From contig NZ_FNCN01000002.1 in assembly GCF_900100605.1 (NCBI RefSeq), forward strand, positions 136,091-200,090: 64,000 nt of DNA, in the 5' to 3' direction. This document shows positions 8,849 to 17,594 of the stretch, piece after piece. Position numbers and translations under genes: made by a program. Position 1 is the stretch's first letter; each line of letters begins with the position of its first letter. The notes under the pieces were generated by a model. That model ran no database searches. It was not told the DNA's origin and saw nothing but the letters and a program-made list of their open reading frames with translations. The DNA is from Sinosporangium album (GTDB lineage: Bacteria > Actinomycetota > Actinomycetes > Streptosporangiales > Streptosporangiaceae).

Positions 8849-9124
8849 TCAGGGCGCGGGAGGCGGGTTGTGCCCACTGGGCGGGGTGCCCGGCTGCCCG
8901 GGTCCAGACTGCCCGGGTGCCCGCTCGCTGGCGCCCGGCCGGTCGTCGATGCGCTCGGCGGCCTCCCTGGCCTTGGTGGCGGCGGAGTCGATGTGCTGAT
9001 CGTACTTGCCCCCGGTCCTCCGTTTGGCCAGGTCGGCGGCCCGGTCGATGCCCTGCTTGGCGATCTTCTCGGCCTTGTCCGCATGCTGGCCGAGCAGCCC
9101 CCGCAACTTGTCCATGAGCGACAT
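8849..9124 (-). CDS. MT0933/Rv0909-type antitoxin-like protein
   Basis: 91 residues. The ATG was chosen because GGGAGG lies 6 nt upstream; the reading frame is open further but without a better signal. It begins MSLMDKLRGLLGQHADKAEK and continues with an amphipathic helix (GIDRAADLAKRRTGGKYDQHIDSA), the pattern of the MT0933 antitoxin family, then a disordered Pro/Gly tail of about 30 residues. In M. tuberculosis the relative Rv0909 is paired with toxin Rv0910; no toxin gene is adjacent here, so it may be an orphan or have another role. Confidence 0.75.
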   Translation of the reverse strand: MSLMDKLRGLLGQHADKAEKIAKQGIDRAADLAKRRTGGKYDQHIDSAATKAREAAERIDDRPGASERAPGQSGPGQPGTPPSGHNPPPAP

Positions 9125-9198
9125 CTGTACCTCCCCCAATCCGACGCGACGATACGTCATCACCTCTCCATACCCAGGCGGTTGACACACTTATCCCT

Positions 9199-10113
9199 GT
9201 GGGTCACCAGCCAGTCATCGCCGTCGTGGGTCCGACCGCAGCAGGAAAGTCCGATCTCGCAGTAGATCTGGCGCTTCAGCTGGGCGGAGAGGTCATCAAT
9301 GCCGATTCAATGCAGCTTTACCGAGGAATGGACATCGGTACAGCGAAACTTCAACCGCACGAGTTCCGCGGTGTGCCGCACCACCTGCTCGACATCTGGG
9401 AGGTGACCGTCACGGCCAGCGTCGCGGAATACCAGCGGCTGGCCAGGCCCCTCATCGAGGGCATGCGCGCGTCCGGGGTCGTGCCGATCCTCGTCGGCGG
9501 ATCGGGCCTTTACATCCGGGCCGCGCTGGACGACCTTGACTTTCCCGGCACCGACTCGCAGATCAGGGCACGTCTTGAGGCGGAACTCGCCGATGTCGGC
9601 CCGGCGCCGCTCCACCTGCGGCTCAGCGAGCTCGACCCGAAGGCGGCCGAGGTGATCCTCCCCAGCAACGGCAGGCGCATCGTGCGCGCGCTGGAGGTCA
9701 TCGAACTGTCCGGCCGCCCGTTCTCGGCGACCATGCCGTCCTTCGACGCGGTCTATCCGAGCGTGCAAATAGGGCTTGACGTGCCGAGACCGGAACTGGA
9801 CGAACGCATCGCCCTGCGGGTCGAACGCATGTGGGAGGCGGGCCTCGTCGAGGAGGTGCGGGCGCTCGCCGCCCGGGGACTCGCCGAGGGGCGCACCGCG
9901 AGCAGGGCCCTCGGTTACGCGCAGGTGCTGCGCTTCCTCGCAGGGGAGTGGACCGAGGATGAGGCCAAACAGGAGACGATTAGGACGACCCGGCGCTTCG
10001 CCCGCAGGCAGGAATCGTGGTTCCGCCGCGACCCGCGGGTCGTGTGGCTGCCCTACGGTGCTCCCGACCTCCTGCGCCGGGCGCTGGACACGGTGGCCGC
10101 CGCCGAGAGCTGA
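9199..10113 (+). CDS. miaA: tRNA dimethylallyltransferase MiaA
   Basis: Transfers the dimethylallyl group to A37 of tRNAs reading UNN codons, the step before MiaB. 304 residues. P-loop GPTAAGKS at 11-18, DSMQLYRGMDIGTAK substrate-binding segment, HHLLDIWEV, LVGGSGLYIRAALD, and the tRNA-binding RxxRRFARRQESWFRRD near the C-terminus. The GTG start lies just after the promoter region shared with the divergent antitoxin-like gene. The dapF gene that commonly follows miaA in Streptomyces is not present. Confidence 0.95.
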   Translation: MGHQPVIAVVGPTAAGKSDLAVDLALQLGGEVINADSMQLYRGMDIGTAKLQPHEFRGVPHHLLDIWEVTVTASVAEYQRLARPLIEGMRASGVVPILVGGSGLYIRAALDDLDFPGTDSQIRARLEAELADVGPAPLHLRLSELDPKAAEVILPSNGRRIVRALEVIELSGRPFSATMPSFDAVYPSVQIGLDVPRPELDERIALRVERMWEAGLVEEVRALAARGLAEGRTASRALGYAQVLRFLAGEWTEDEAKQETIRTTRRFARRQESWFRRDPRVVWLPYGAPDLLRRALDTVAAAES

Positions 10114-10229
10114 GCCCCGGCCGGGCACACTGGGGGCGGCGCCGTACGGCACGGGCCCGCCCGGAGGTGGACGCGGCGGGACCGGTGGCCGCCGGCGTGG
10201 CCGGATCGACAGACGCGAAAGGAACGGAC

Positions 10230-10982
10230 ATGGCTGATCCACGGGCCGTCGCGGCAGCGGTGAAGGGGCCGGTCGGCATCCTCGGAGGCGGCTTCATGGT
10301 GTCGCGCGAGGCCAAGGTCTTCACTGAGCGCACGGGCCTCCCGGGATGGACGGCGTACTTCCGGGGGCGCTGCGGTGTCCTTGGCGAGGTCGACGCCGAC
10401 GTGGTGACCGCTTCGACGGTGTTCTTCCCCGCCGAATACGTCAGGGACAACTGGGAGGCCGGCAGGGGCCTGCCCGTCGACGAGGCGGTGGCCGCCTTCG
10501 CGGACGCGTGCCAGGAGTGGGGGAGGCGCCGGTTCGGCGGCTTCGCCGGGACCGCCAGGCTCGCCGCCCTCACCGAACTCGTCGTGGACAACGCCGATGT
10601 CATCGGGGCGCCGCTGTTCGCCGGATGGAGGGCGGTGCCCCTCGCGGCGGACGCCCCCGCGCGCCTCTCCCAGCTCCTGCACACCCTGCGCGAGCTGCGC
10701 GGCGGCCTGCACGCCGTGGCGGTGCTCGGCCAGGGCATACACCCCCTCCAGGCGGCCCTCGCCGCCGACCACGACACCCCGATGGGGCGCAGGGAGGGCG
10801 AGGCGCAGGCGCGGTTCAGCGCCTGGCCGGAGCCGTTCCCCGACATCACCCCCGAGGTGATCGAGCTTCGTGCGAAGGCCGAGGAGATCACCGACGACCT
10901 CATCGCGCCGGCCTTCGAAATCCTCGACGAAGGCGAGGCCGGAGAGCTGATCGGGCTGCTGGAGCAGGCGCTCGCCCCCTGA
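10230..10982 (+). CDS. SCO6745-like family protein (helical, function unknown)
   Basis: 250 residues from an ATG with AAAGGA 6 nt upstream; upstream open frame is not supported. The sequence MADPRAVAAAVKGPVGILGG, then FRGRCGVLGEVDADVVTAST and LRGGLHAVAVLGQG follow the actinobacterial SCO6745 family as I remember it, entirely alpha-helical with a possible winged-helix-like N-terminus. No catalytic motif is evident. It stands alone, followed by a strong terminator. Confidence 0.6.
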   Translation: MADPRAVAAAVKGPVGILGGGFMVSREAKVFTERTGLPGWTAYFRGRCGVLGEVDADVVTASTVFFPAEYVRDNWEAGRGLPVDEAVAAFADACQEWGRRRFGGFAGTARLAALTELVVDNADVIGAPLFAGWRAVPLAADAPARLSQLLHTLRELRGGLHAVAVLGQGIHPLQAALAADHDTPMGRREGEAQARFSAWPEPFPDITPEVIELRAKAEEITDDLIAPAFEILDEGEAGELIGLLEQALAP

Positions 10983-11001
10983 GCGCCGTCCCGCCCGCAG
11001 A

Positions 11002-11029
11002 GGTCCGGTGCGGCCCGCCGCACCGGACC
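11002..11029 (+). terminator. Terminator hairpin
   Basis: Perfect 12-bp arms (GGTCCGGTGCGG / CCGCACCGGACC) with a 4-nt loop, 20 bp after the SCO6745-like stop codon. Confidence 0.8.
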
Positions 11030-11155
11030 CTCCCCCCGCGCGGCACGACCGCGACGCGACGGGAGGATCTCCGGCCTTCAGGCCGGGCAGGGGTTCAAGA
11101 GACAGAACCTCGCGGGGTTTGGGGCAGGGTCGCCGACCTGGCAGACTGACTGCCC

Positions 11156-13444
11156 ATGGACGTGGACATCTGGGCCTGGGTGAGCGACACCCAGCGGCAA
11201 CTGCATCAGGCCGGCAACGCCGGGCTGGCCATCGCGCTCGGCGAGCTGCCCGCGCTGGCACTGGAGGGCCGTTATTCCCAGCTTGACGTGATGGCACCCG
11301 CGGTCGCGCAGCATGGGGAGACCCTGGAGCTGCCGTGGCTTGAGTTCTACGCCCGCTACTGGCACCTGCTCGGCCGGATCGGCGACAGGGCCCAGGGCGC
11401 GGTGGCGCTCGGCGACGCCCAGGAGCTGGTGGAGTTCGCCGCGCGCGACGACGTGCGCGAGTGCCCGTCGGTCGCGGCGGCCCACGAGGTGCTCGCCGTC
11501 ACGCAGGCCAACACCGACGGCCCGGGATACGCCGCCGACCGGCTGGCGGCGCTCGGCGCGGTCCTCGCGGGCGTCGAGCCCGAGTCGCCCGCGTTCTCCT
11601 CCCTCACCGCGCAATACGTGGCGGCGCTCCTCGACGCCGGGCGCGTCGAGGAGGCCGTGGCCTACGCCGAGTCCGCGGTCGAGCGGCTGCGCGCCGCGGG
11701 CCGCGAGGCGAGCTTCGAACTCGGCGCCATGAGCGCGCGAGCGCTGCTGCTCGCCGGGCGCGCCGAGGACGCGCGCACGGCCCTCGCCGCCGCGGCCGAG
11801 TTCCCGGCCGACGACCCGGTCTCCAAGCCGCACAGCGAGGCGGTGCTGCGCTCGTGGATCCTCGCCACCCTCGGCCTGATCTCCGAGGCCGTGGAGGCGC
11901 TTCCCGACCTCGACGTGGTCGGCGACCACCCGCGCGACTGGGTCGACTGGTCGCGCGCGGTCCGGCTCCTCGTCGGCTCCGAGCAGATCTCCAATAGCTG
12001 GCAGCTCGGCAAGGTGCTGCGGCAGTGGATCGACTACTTCGCCATGATGGGCGGCTACCGCGCCCGCGTCGAGCTCGCCCTCGTCGCCGGTGAGCTCGCG
12101 ATCGAGCGCAAGGCCGTCTGGCAGGCCAGGCTGCTGGCCGACCTCGCCGAGTCGGGCCTCGGCGAGCTGAGGACCACGGAGGGGCTGCCCGAGCGCATCG
12201 AGGCCCTGCGCGCCGCGGCGGCCGGGACCGCGCCGCACGAGGCCCCCGGCCCCGTCGAGGAGCGCGTGGCCTACTTCGACGCCGCCGACGGCTTCAACGC
12301 CGACCCCGAGCGCTGGGTCGAGTGGCTCTCGCCCCTGTCCGGCCAGGACATCGAGGCGACCCGCAGGCACACGACCACCCTCGGATTCCTCGGCTACCCC
12401 TCGCAGGGCGCCGACATCTACTGGGCCATGCTCGTCGACACCGGTGCGGCGGCGCAGGCCGACGAGGAGGACATCACCTACCTCACCGGCCTGCTCATGG
12501 AGGCGAGGCAGGACGAGCGGCTGGAGCAGCTCGCGGCGAAGCTTCCGCCCCAGGGCCGCCACCTCGCGCTCGCCCGTCTGCACCGCGCGCGTGAGCGCTG
12601 GGCCGAGGCCGCGGCCGAGGCGGAGCAGGCGGTGCAGGCCGACCCCGGGTCGGCGCTTGAGGCGCGGCGGGTCTGGGCGACCGCGGCCCAGCAGCTCGAC
12701 GACCCGGCCAAGGGCGCCGCCGTCCTGCGCGAGGTCCTCGACGACGAGACCGTCGAGCAAGAGGACATCTGGAAGATGATCGTCATGGCGACCTCCGCCG
12801 AGGAATGGGACACGGTCAGGCTTGGCACCACCAAGCTCGGCATGCCGCTCAGCTCCTCGGAGGGCCCGATCGAGGAGGAGATGGGCCTGGTGCGCATCAT
12901 CCTCCCCGCCCCCGACGGCAGCCAGCGGCAGGTCCTCAGCCTGCGCACCGGCCCGGCAACCGCCCGCCTGGCCGTCCCGCAGCCCCGCAACATGGATTAC
13001 AACGCCGGAGACGTCGTCGTCTTCGACCCGCAGCTCCTGGAGCCGATCCCGGACGACCCCAAGGAGAGGGAGGAGTTCGTGCCGCCGTTCGCCGGGGTGC
13101 GCATGCTGCGCCCGGGCGGCTACACGAGCTACTTCTTCGACGGCGCGGCCCCGAGCGAGGAGGACTGGACCGAGTTCAACGAGGTCCTGGCCGACCGCGG
13201 GTGGCCGATGTGGGTCTACAGCGACGACGACTACACGGTGACGCACCCGAGCACCGGTGAGCGCCTCCCCGGCGTGTTCGGCTGGGTCGCGGTGCCGCCC
13301 AACGTCGGCCCCGCCGAGGTCGACGCCCTGCTCGACGACGCCACAGAGCGCTGGGTGCACCCGCTGGCCTGGCTCGAGCTCGCCCGCGAGGTCGACGTCG
13401 AGGTCGAGCGGCACGAGCGCATCGTCAAGGAATACGGGCTCTAG
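11156..13444 (+). CDS. Large helical-repeat (TPR-like) protein of unknown function
   Basis: Not recognised by name. 762 residues, cytoplasmic (no signal peptide or membrane segment). Residues 1 to about 560 are a continuous series of Ala/Glu/Leu-rich helical pairs of TPR-like spacing, for example ARLHRARERWAEAAAEAEQA. The C-terminal 200 residues are different: a beta-rich domain starting near VRIILPAPDGSQRQVLSLRT and including GDVVVFDPQLLEPIPDD and GWPMWVYSDDDYTVTHP. Helical scaffold plus a globular C-terminal domain suggests protein-protein interaction. It is a single gene with no operon partner, so context does not give a role. Confidence 0.7.
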   Translation: MDVDIWAWVSDTQRQLHQAGNAGLAIALGELPALALEGRYSQLDVMAPAVAQHGETLELPWLEFYARYWHLLGRIGDRAQGAVALGDAQELVEFAARDDVRECPSVAAAHEVLAVTQANTDGPGYAADRLAALGAVLAGVEPESPAFSSLTAQYVAALLDAGRVEEAVAYAESAVERLRAAGREASFELGAMSARALLLAGRAEDARTALAAAAEFPADDPVSKPHSEAVLRSWILATLGLISEAVEALPDLDVVGDHPRDWVDWSRAVRLLVGSEQISNSWQLGKVLRQWIDYFAMMGGYRARVELALVAGELAIERKAVWQARLLADLAESGLGELRTTEGLPERIEALRAAAAGTAPHEAPGPVEERVAYFDAADGFNADPERWVEWLSPLSGQDIEATRRHTTTLGFLGYPSQGADIYWAMLVDTGAAAQADEEDITYLTGLLMEARQDERLEQLAAKLPPQGRHLALARLHRARERWAEAAAEAEQAVQADPGSALEARRVWATAAQQLDDPAKGAAVLREVLDDETVEQEDIWKMIVMATSAEEWDTVRLGTTKLGMPLSSSEGPIEEEMGLVRIILPAPDGSQRQVLSLRTGPATARLAVPQPRNMDYNAGDVVVFDPQLLEPIPDDPKEREEFVPPFAGVRMLRPGGYTSYFFDGAAPSEEDWTEFNEVLADRGWPMWVYSDDDYTVTHPSTGERLPGVFGWVAVPPNVGPAEVDALLDDATERWVHPLAWLELAREVDVEVERHERIVKEYGL

Positions 13445-13523
13445 AGGCGTCGTCTCGGATCGCCCCCGCCCAGAACACCGTCCTGTTCTCGGCTTGGCGT
13501 TTCGGGCCGAGGGAGACCACCAC

Positions 13524-14282
13524 ATGCTCGACAGATTCCGACTCGACGGTAAGACGGCCATCGTCACCGGGGCCTCCTCAGGTCTCGGTGTCGCCTTGGC
13601 CCGGGGATTCGCCGAGGCGGGGGCCGACATCGCGATCGGCGCCCGGCGCGCCGACCGTCTGGACAAGACCCGGCGGCTGGTCGAGGAGACCGGCCGCCGG
13701 TGCCATGTGCGCGTCACCGACGTGAGCGATCCCGACGACTGCCGCGCCCTGGTCGCCTCCACGGTCGCCGAGCTGGGCGGGGTCGACATCCTGATCAACA
13801 ACGCCGGGTTGGGAAGCGCGGTGCCCGCGCTGAAGGAGACACCCGAGGAGTTCCGCCGGGTGGTGGACGTCAACCTCATGGGCACCTACTGGATGGCGCA
13901 GGAGTGCGCCCGGGTCATGAAGCCGGGGTCCTCGATCGTCAACATCGGCAGCGTGCTCGGCGAGACCACCGCGGGGCTGCCGCAGGCCGCCTACAGCGCC
14001 TCCAAGGCGGCGGTCGTGGGCCTGACACGCGACCTCGCCCAGCAGTGGACGGGACGGCGCGGCATCCGGGTCAACTGCCTGGAGCCCGGTTTCTTCGAAT
14101 CGGAGATGACCGCGCAATACACGCCCGGTTATCTGGAGGGCGAGGTGGCGCGGCGGGTCCTCGCGGGGAGAACCGGAGATCCATTCGAACTCGTCGCCGC
14201 CGCTGTCTTTCTCGCCGGCGACGCGGCTTCGTATGTGACAGGTGTGGCATTGCCAGTAGACGGTGGCATTCTGGTTACCTAG
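13524..14282 (+). CDS. Short-chain dehydrogenase/reductase (SDR family)
   Basis: 252-residue NAD(P)-dependent oxidoreductase. Cofactor motif TGASSGLG (15-22), NNAG (92-95), catalytic N117, S143, Y157 and K161 (YSASK). The ending DAASYVTGVALPVDGGILVT is typical of FabG-like classical SDRs. Acidic versus basic residues after beta-2 (GARRADRLDK) favour NADP(H). Start ATG follows GAGGGAG. Substrate unknown; neighbours (a sugar-phosphate-isomerase-like cupin and a GcvT-type oxidase) do not define a pathway. Confidence 0.85.
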   Translation: MLDRFRLDGKTAIVTGASSGLGVALARGFAEAGADIAIGARRADRLDKTRRLVEETGRRCHVRVTDVSDPDDCRALVASTVAELGGVDILINNAGLGSAVPALKETPEEFRRVVDVNLMGTYWMAQECARVMKPGSSIVNIGSVLGETTAGLPQAAYSASKAAVVGLTRDLAQQWTGRRGIRVNCLEPGFFESEMTAQYTPGYLEGEVARRVLAGRTGDPFELVAAAVFLAGDAASYVTGVALPVDGGILVT

Positions 14283-14321
14283 AGGTTCGGGGGTTTCCGG
14301 GGAAGGAACGGTGATCCGCCG

Positions 14322-14723
14322 GTGCGGCATGTTCCTTCCACCGATGGAATGGAGAACACCTTGCTGGAGATCGATCGGATCGCTGCGGTGGTCCGTGATG
14401 AGCGGCCCTGGGGGGGCTTCGAGCGTTACACCCACAACGAGGCGTCCACGGTGAAGATCATCCATGTCGCGCCTGGACAGCGGCTCAGCCTGCAGCGGCA
14501 TGTCCACCGGGACGAACTCTGGGTGGCGCTCGACCCGGGGGCCGTCTTCGAGGTGGACGGCGAGCGGTTCCATCCGGAGGTAGGCGACAGGGTCCTGATC
14601 CGCGCTGGTCAGACCCACCGCCTGAGTTCGTCGGGGCCGGCGACCCGCATTCTGGAGATCGCCTTCGGGCATTTCGACGAGGACGACATCGAGCGGCTGG
14701 AGGACGCCTACGGCCGCGTCTGA
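14322..14723 (+). CDS. Cupin, mannose-6-phosphate isomerase type II C-terminal-like
   Basis: 133 residues (123 if the ATG at the tenth codon is used). A single cupin barrel: RPWGGFERYTHNEASTVKII, then SLQRHVHRDELWVAL, whose two histidines and glutamate fit a metal site, and VGDRVLIRAGQTHRLSS as the second cupin motif. It resembles the C-terminal domain of GMP/PMI proteins without the nucleotidyltransferase. Phosphomannose isomerase activity is not established for such stand-alone domains. A terminator follows. Confidence 0.8.
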   Translation: MRHVPSTDGMENTLLEIDRIAAVVRDERPWGGFERYTHNEASTVKIIHVAPGQRLSLQRHVHRDELWVALDPGAVFEVDGERFHPEVGDRVLIRAGQTHRLSSSGPATRILEIAFGHFDEDDIERLEDAYGRV

Positions 14724-14770
14724 GCACCGCGACAGGAACTCCGGGACAGCAGCCGCGACAGGAGCGCCGC

Positions 14771-14801
14771 GACGGCCCCCGCCCATCGGGCGGGGGCCGT
14801 C
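14771..14801 (+). terminator. Terminator hairpin after cupin gene
   Basis: Perfect 14-bp arms (GACGGCCCCCGCCC) with a 3-nt loop. Confidence 0.85.
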
Positions 14802-15013
14802 CGCGTCGCGCAGGGGATCTTCATTCGGATGTTAGTCCGAGATCGGGAACCCGGACTGTGAGAGGTTTTCCCATCCCATTGCCCACCGGCCTCAACAGGG
14901 CCCTGGTGGCTCTGGGTAATCAATCAAACACGCTCAATTCCGTCTTGTGTCGGACTCAAAAGAGGATCTATGTTCCGGGAATAGTTATGCATTTGCACGC
15001 AACCGGAGGATGC

Positions 15014-17398
15014 ATGACAGGCCGGCCTCGCGTAGTGATCATTGGTGCCGGCATTGTGGGTTGCGCGTTGGCGGATGAATTGAGCAGACGAGGTTGGAAT
15101 GATCTCATCGTCGTCGACCAAGGCCCCCTGTTCCGCGGCGGCGGAGCCGAACCCCGGGCGCCCGGCCTCATCTTCCAGGCCGACGCCGTACGCACCATGA
15201 CCCGGTTCGCCTCCTACACGGCGCGCAAGTACGGCGGGCTGGGTGACCACTTCCGGAGGGTGGGCGGACTCGACGTGGCCACCACGCACGAGCGCCTGCT
15301 CGACCTGTACCGCAGGCGAGGATGGGCGGCCTCGTGCGGCGTCGACGGTGAGGTCGTCGGCCCCGAACGCTGCGCGGAGCTGTGGCCGATGCTCGACCCC
15401 GACATGGTCCACGGCGGCTATCACGTGCCGGGGGACGGCCTGGTCGACGTGTCGGGCTGCGCCGAGGCCCAGGCCGGGCACGCCGCCGCCAGGGGCGCCC
15501 GGTTTCTGGCCAACGTCCGCGTTGTCGCCGTCGACCAGCGCGCCGGGCGCGTCGCCGGGGTGCGCGTCACACCAGCGGCGAACGGGTCGGGAGGCGAGAG
15601 CCGTACGGCTGACGCCGTCGCAATCCCGGCCGATGTCGTGGTGTGCGCGGCGGGGTTCCGCGGCCCCTCGGTCGGCGCTCTGGCCGGGGTGGCGGTGCCG
15701 CTGCTTCCCGTGGCCGGGCGGTACGCGCGGTCGGGGCCCCTCGCGGGCCTCGCCGGCGCGAGCGGGCCGTGGCCGGTTCTCCGCCACGACGAGCAGGGAC
15801 TCAACGTCGTACGGCACGGCGACCGGATCGGCGTCGGCGCACCGGCCGACCGGCCGTTCCCAGTGGACCGGGAGGACGGCGAGACGGGGTTCGCCGGCGA
15901 GGACTTCGGCCCGGTCTGGCGTGAGGCGTCGGCGCTGCTGCCCGCTCTCGCCGCGACCGTTTACGGTGACGGCCTCACCGACGTCCATTCCGTCACCCCA
16001 GACGGGTTTCCGCTGCTCGGTGAGGCACCGGAACTGGAGGGGTTCTGGCTGGCCGAAGGCGTACAGGTCGCCCACTCGGCGGGAGCGGCGCGGGCCCTCG
16101 CCGAATGGCTCGTGGACGGATGCCCCTCTTTCGATGTGCATCGATGTGACATCGGCAGGTTCGAACCCGCGCAGCTGTCACCGGCTTACGTGCGGGCGTG
16201 CGGCAGGGCGAACTCCACTGGAGCTCGCGTCGTCGTCCATCCCCTCAGGCCGCTGAATCCGCCCCGGCCGCTGCGCGTCGGCCCGTTCCACGCACGCCAG
16301 CGGGAACTCGGGGCGGTGTTCCTGGAGAGCGCGGGGTGGGAGCGCCCACAGTGGTATCAGGCCAACGAACGCCTCGACCGGGGACAGACCGGCGAACACC
16401 TGCGTGACGGCTGGGCGCGGCGGCACTGGTCGCCGATCGCCGCCGCCGAGTCCCGTGCGGCCAGAGAGCGCGTGGCGCTGTTCGACATGACCGCGAGGAA
16501 ACGCGTCGAGGTCTCCGGGCGCGGCGCGATGCGGTTCCTGCAGTGGGTGACCACGAACGACGTCACCGGGCCGCCGGGTTCGGTGACTTATTCCTTGATG
16601 CTCGACGTCACCGGCGGCATCAGGTCCGACCTCACGGTCGCGCGCCTCGCCGACGACGTGTTCCACGTCCGGGCCAACAGCGCCCTAGACGTCGAGTGGC
16701 TGCGCCGGCTCGCACCGGGCGATGTCGCCGTGCGGGACCTCACGCAGGGAACGTGCGCTGTCGGTGTGCGCGGCGCACACGCACGGGACCTGCTGGAACG
16801 TTGCACAGATCTCGACCTGCCGCCCCCCGGCTCCGCCGCTTCCACGGTCGGTTCGGGCCATGCCGGTGAAGTGCCCGTCACGGCCGTCAGGTTCGCCCGC
16901 GCCGGTGAACCCCGCTGGGAGCTTTCCACCACCACCGACCTCGGGGCGCGCCTGTGGGACACCTTGTGGCGCGCGGGCCGGGGGCTCGGTGTGGCGGCGG
17001 CGGGGTGGGCGGCGCACACCGCTCTGCGCCTGGAGGAGGGGCGGCGCGTCTGGGGGGTGGACATGACAAGCGAGCACACGCCGTACGAGGCGGGGTTGGG
17101 CTTCGCCGTAGGCACGGACAAGGAGTTCCTCGGGCGGGCGGCCCTGCGCGCGGAGCCGCGGCGCCGGCTGGTGCCGCTGCTCACGGGCCGGGTGGTGATG
17201 GGGGCCGAGCCGGTACGGGCGAACGATGACGTGGTGGGCTATGTGACCAGCGCAGGCTACGGGCACACGGTGGAGCGGGCCATCGCCTACGCGTGGCTGC
17301 CCATGGCGCTGGCCGAGCCCGGTACGGAGGTCGAGGTGGACTACTTCGACCGGAGGGTGCCCGCGGTGGTGGCGCGGGAGCCGCTGTACGGCGGTTGA
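15014..17398 (+). CDS. FAD-dependent oxidoreductase fused to GcvT-like aminomethyltransferase domain (dimethylglycine/sarcosine dehydrogenase-like)
   Basis: 794 residues. Domains in order: DAO-type FAD-binding domain with RVVIIGAGIVG (G11, G13, G16); linker domain with FHARQRELGAVFLESAGW; folate-binding GcvT domain from about residue 465 (ESRAARERVALFDMTARKR, TYSLMLDVTGGIRSDLTVAR); GcvT C-terminal barrel (NDDVVGYVTSAGYGHTV). Relatives oxidise N-methylated glycines and pass the one-carbon unit to tetrahydrofolate. Where relatives have HAPG, with a His that can bind FAD covalently, this protein has Arg48 (EPRAPGLIFQ), so FAD is probably non-covalent. GGAGGA lies close to the ATG; an in-frame ATG 27 bp upstream is the alternative. 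The 290-bp region before it is relatively AT-rich without a recognised riboswitch. Confidence 0.85.
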   Translation: MTGRPRVVIIGAGIVGCALADELSRRGWNDLIVVDQGPLFRGGGAEPRAPGLIFQADAVRTMTRFASYTARKYGGLGDHFRRVGGLDVATTHERLLDLYRRRGWAASCGVDGEVVGPERCAELWPMLDPDMVHGGYHVPGDGLVDVSGCAEAQAGHAAARGARFLANVRVVAVDQRAGRVAGVRVTPAANGSGGESRTADAVAIPADVVVCAAGFRGPSVGALAGVAVPLLPVAGRYARSGPLAGLAGASGPWPVLRHDEQGLNVVRHGDRIGVGAPADRPFPVDREDGETGFAGEDFGPVWREASALLPALAATVYGDGLTDVHSVTPDGFPLLGEAPELEGFWLAEGVQVAHSAGAARALAEWLVDGCPSFDVHRCDIGRFEPAQLSPAYVRACGRANSTGARVVVHPLRPLNPPRPLRVGPFHARQRELGAVFLESAGWERPQWYQANERLDRGQTGEHLRDGWARRHWSPIAAAESRAARERVALFDMTARKRVEVSGRGAMRFLQWVTTNDVTGPPGSVTYSLMLDVTGGIRSDLTVARLADDVFHVRANSALDVEWLRRLAPGDVAVRDLTQGTCAVGVRGAHARDLLERCTDLDLPPPGSAASTVGSGHAGEVPVTAVRFARAGEPRWELSTTTDLGARLWDTLWRAGRGLGVAAAGWAAHTALRLEEGRRVWGVDMTSEHTPYEAGLGFAVGTDKEFLGRAALRAEPRRRLVPLLTGRVVMGAEPVRANDDVVGYVTSAGYGHTVERAIAYAWLPMALAEPGTEVEVDYFDRRVPAVVAREPLYGG

Positions 17399-17594
17399 CC
17401 GGCTGTGGTTGCCGGGTCCGGGGGCTGCGGGGACGCGCCGGATGCGTTCGGGGGTGAAACGTCCGACTTTGTGTAGGCGACACGTCCACTTCTATGTATC
17501 TTCTCGCGTGTCGTCCGGCTCTACGGCACACGTAGTGAAATTTCGTGGTAGTTGCTCTTACCAAGAAAGACTGTTCTTTACCTGGGGGAGCGCT

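Noticed and set aside
11078-13885. 935-codon open frame antisense to the helical-repeat protein and SDR gene
   Set aside because: Shadow of GC-rich coding sequence on the other strand; it spans two real genes and shows no domain.
14802-15013. Glycine-type riboswitch upstream of the GcvT-fusion gene
   Set aside because: The region is relatively AT-rich with a small dyad, but I cannot match the conserved glycine riboswitch core.
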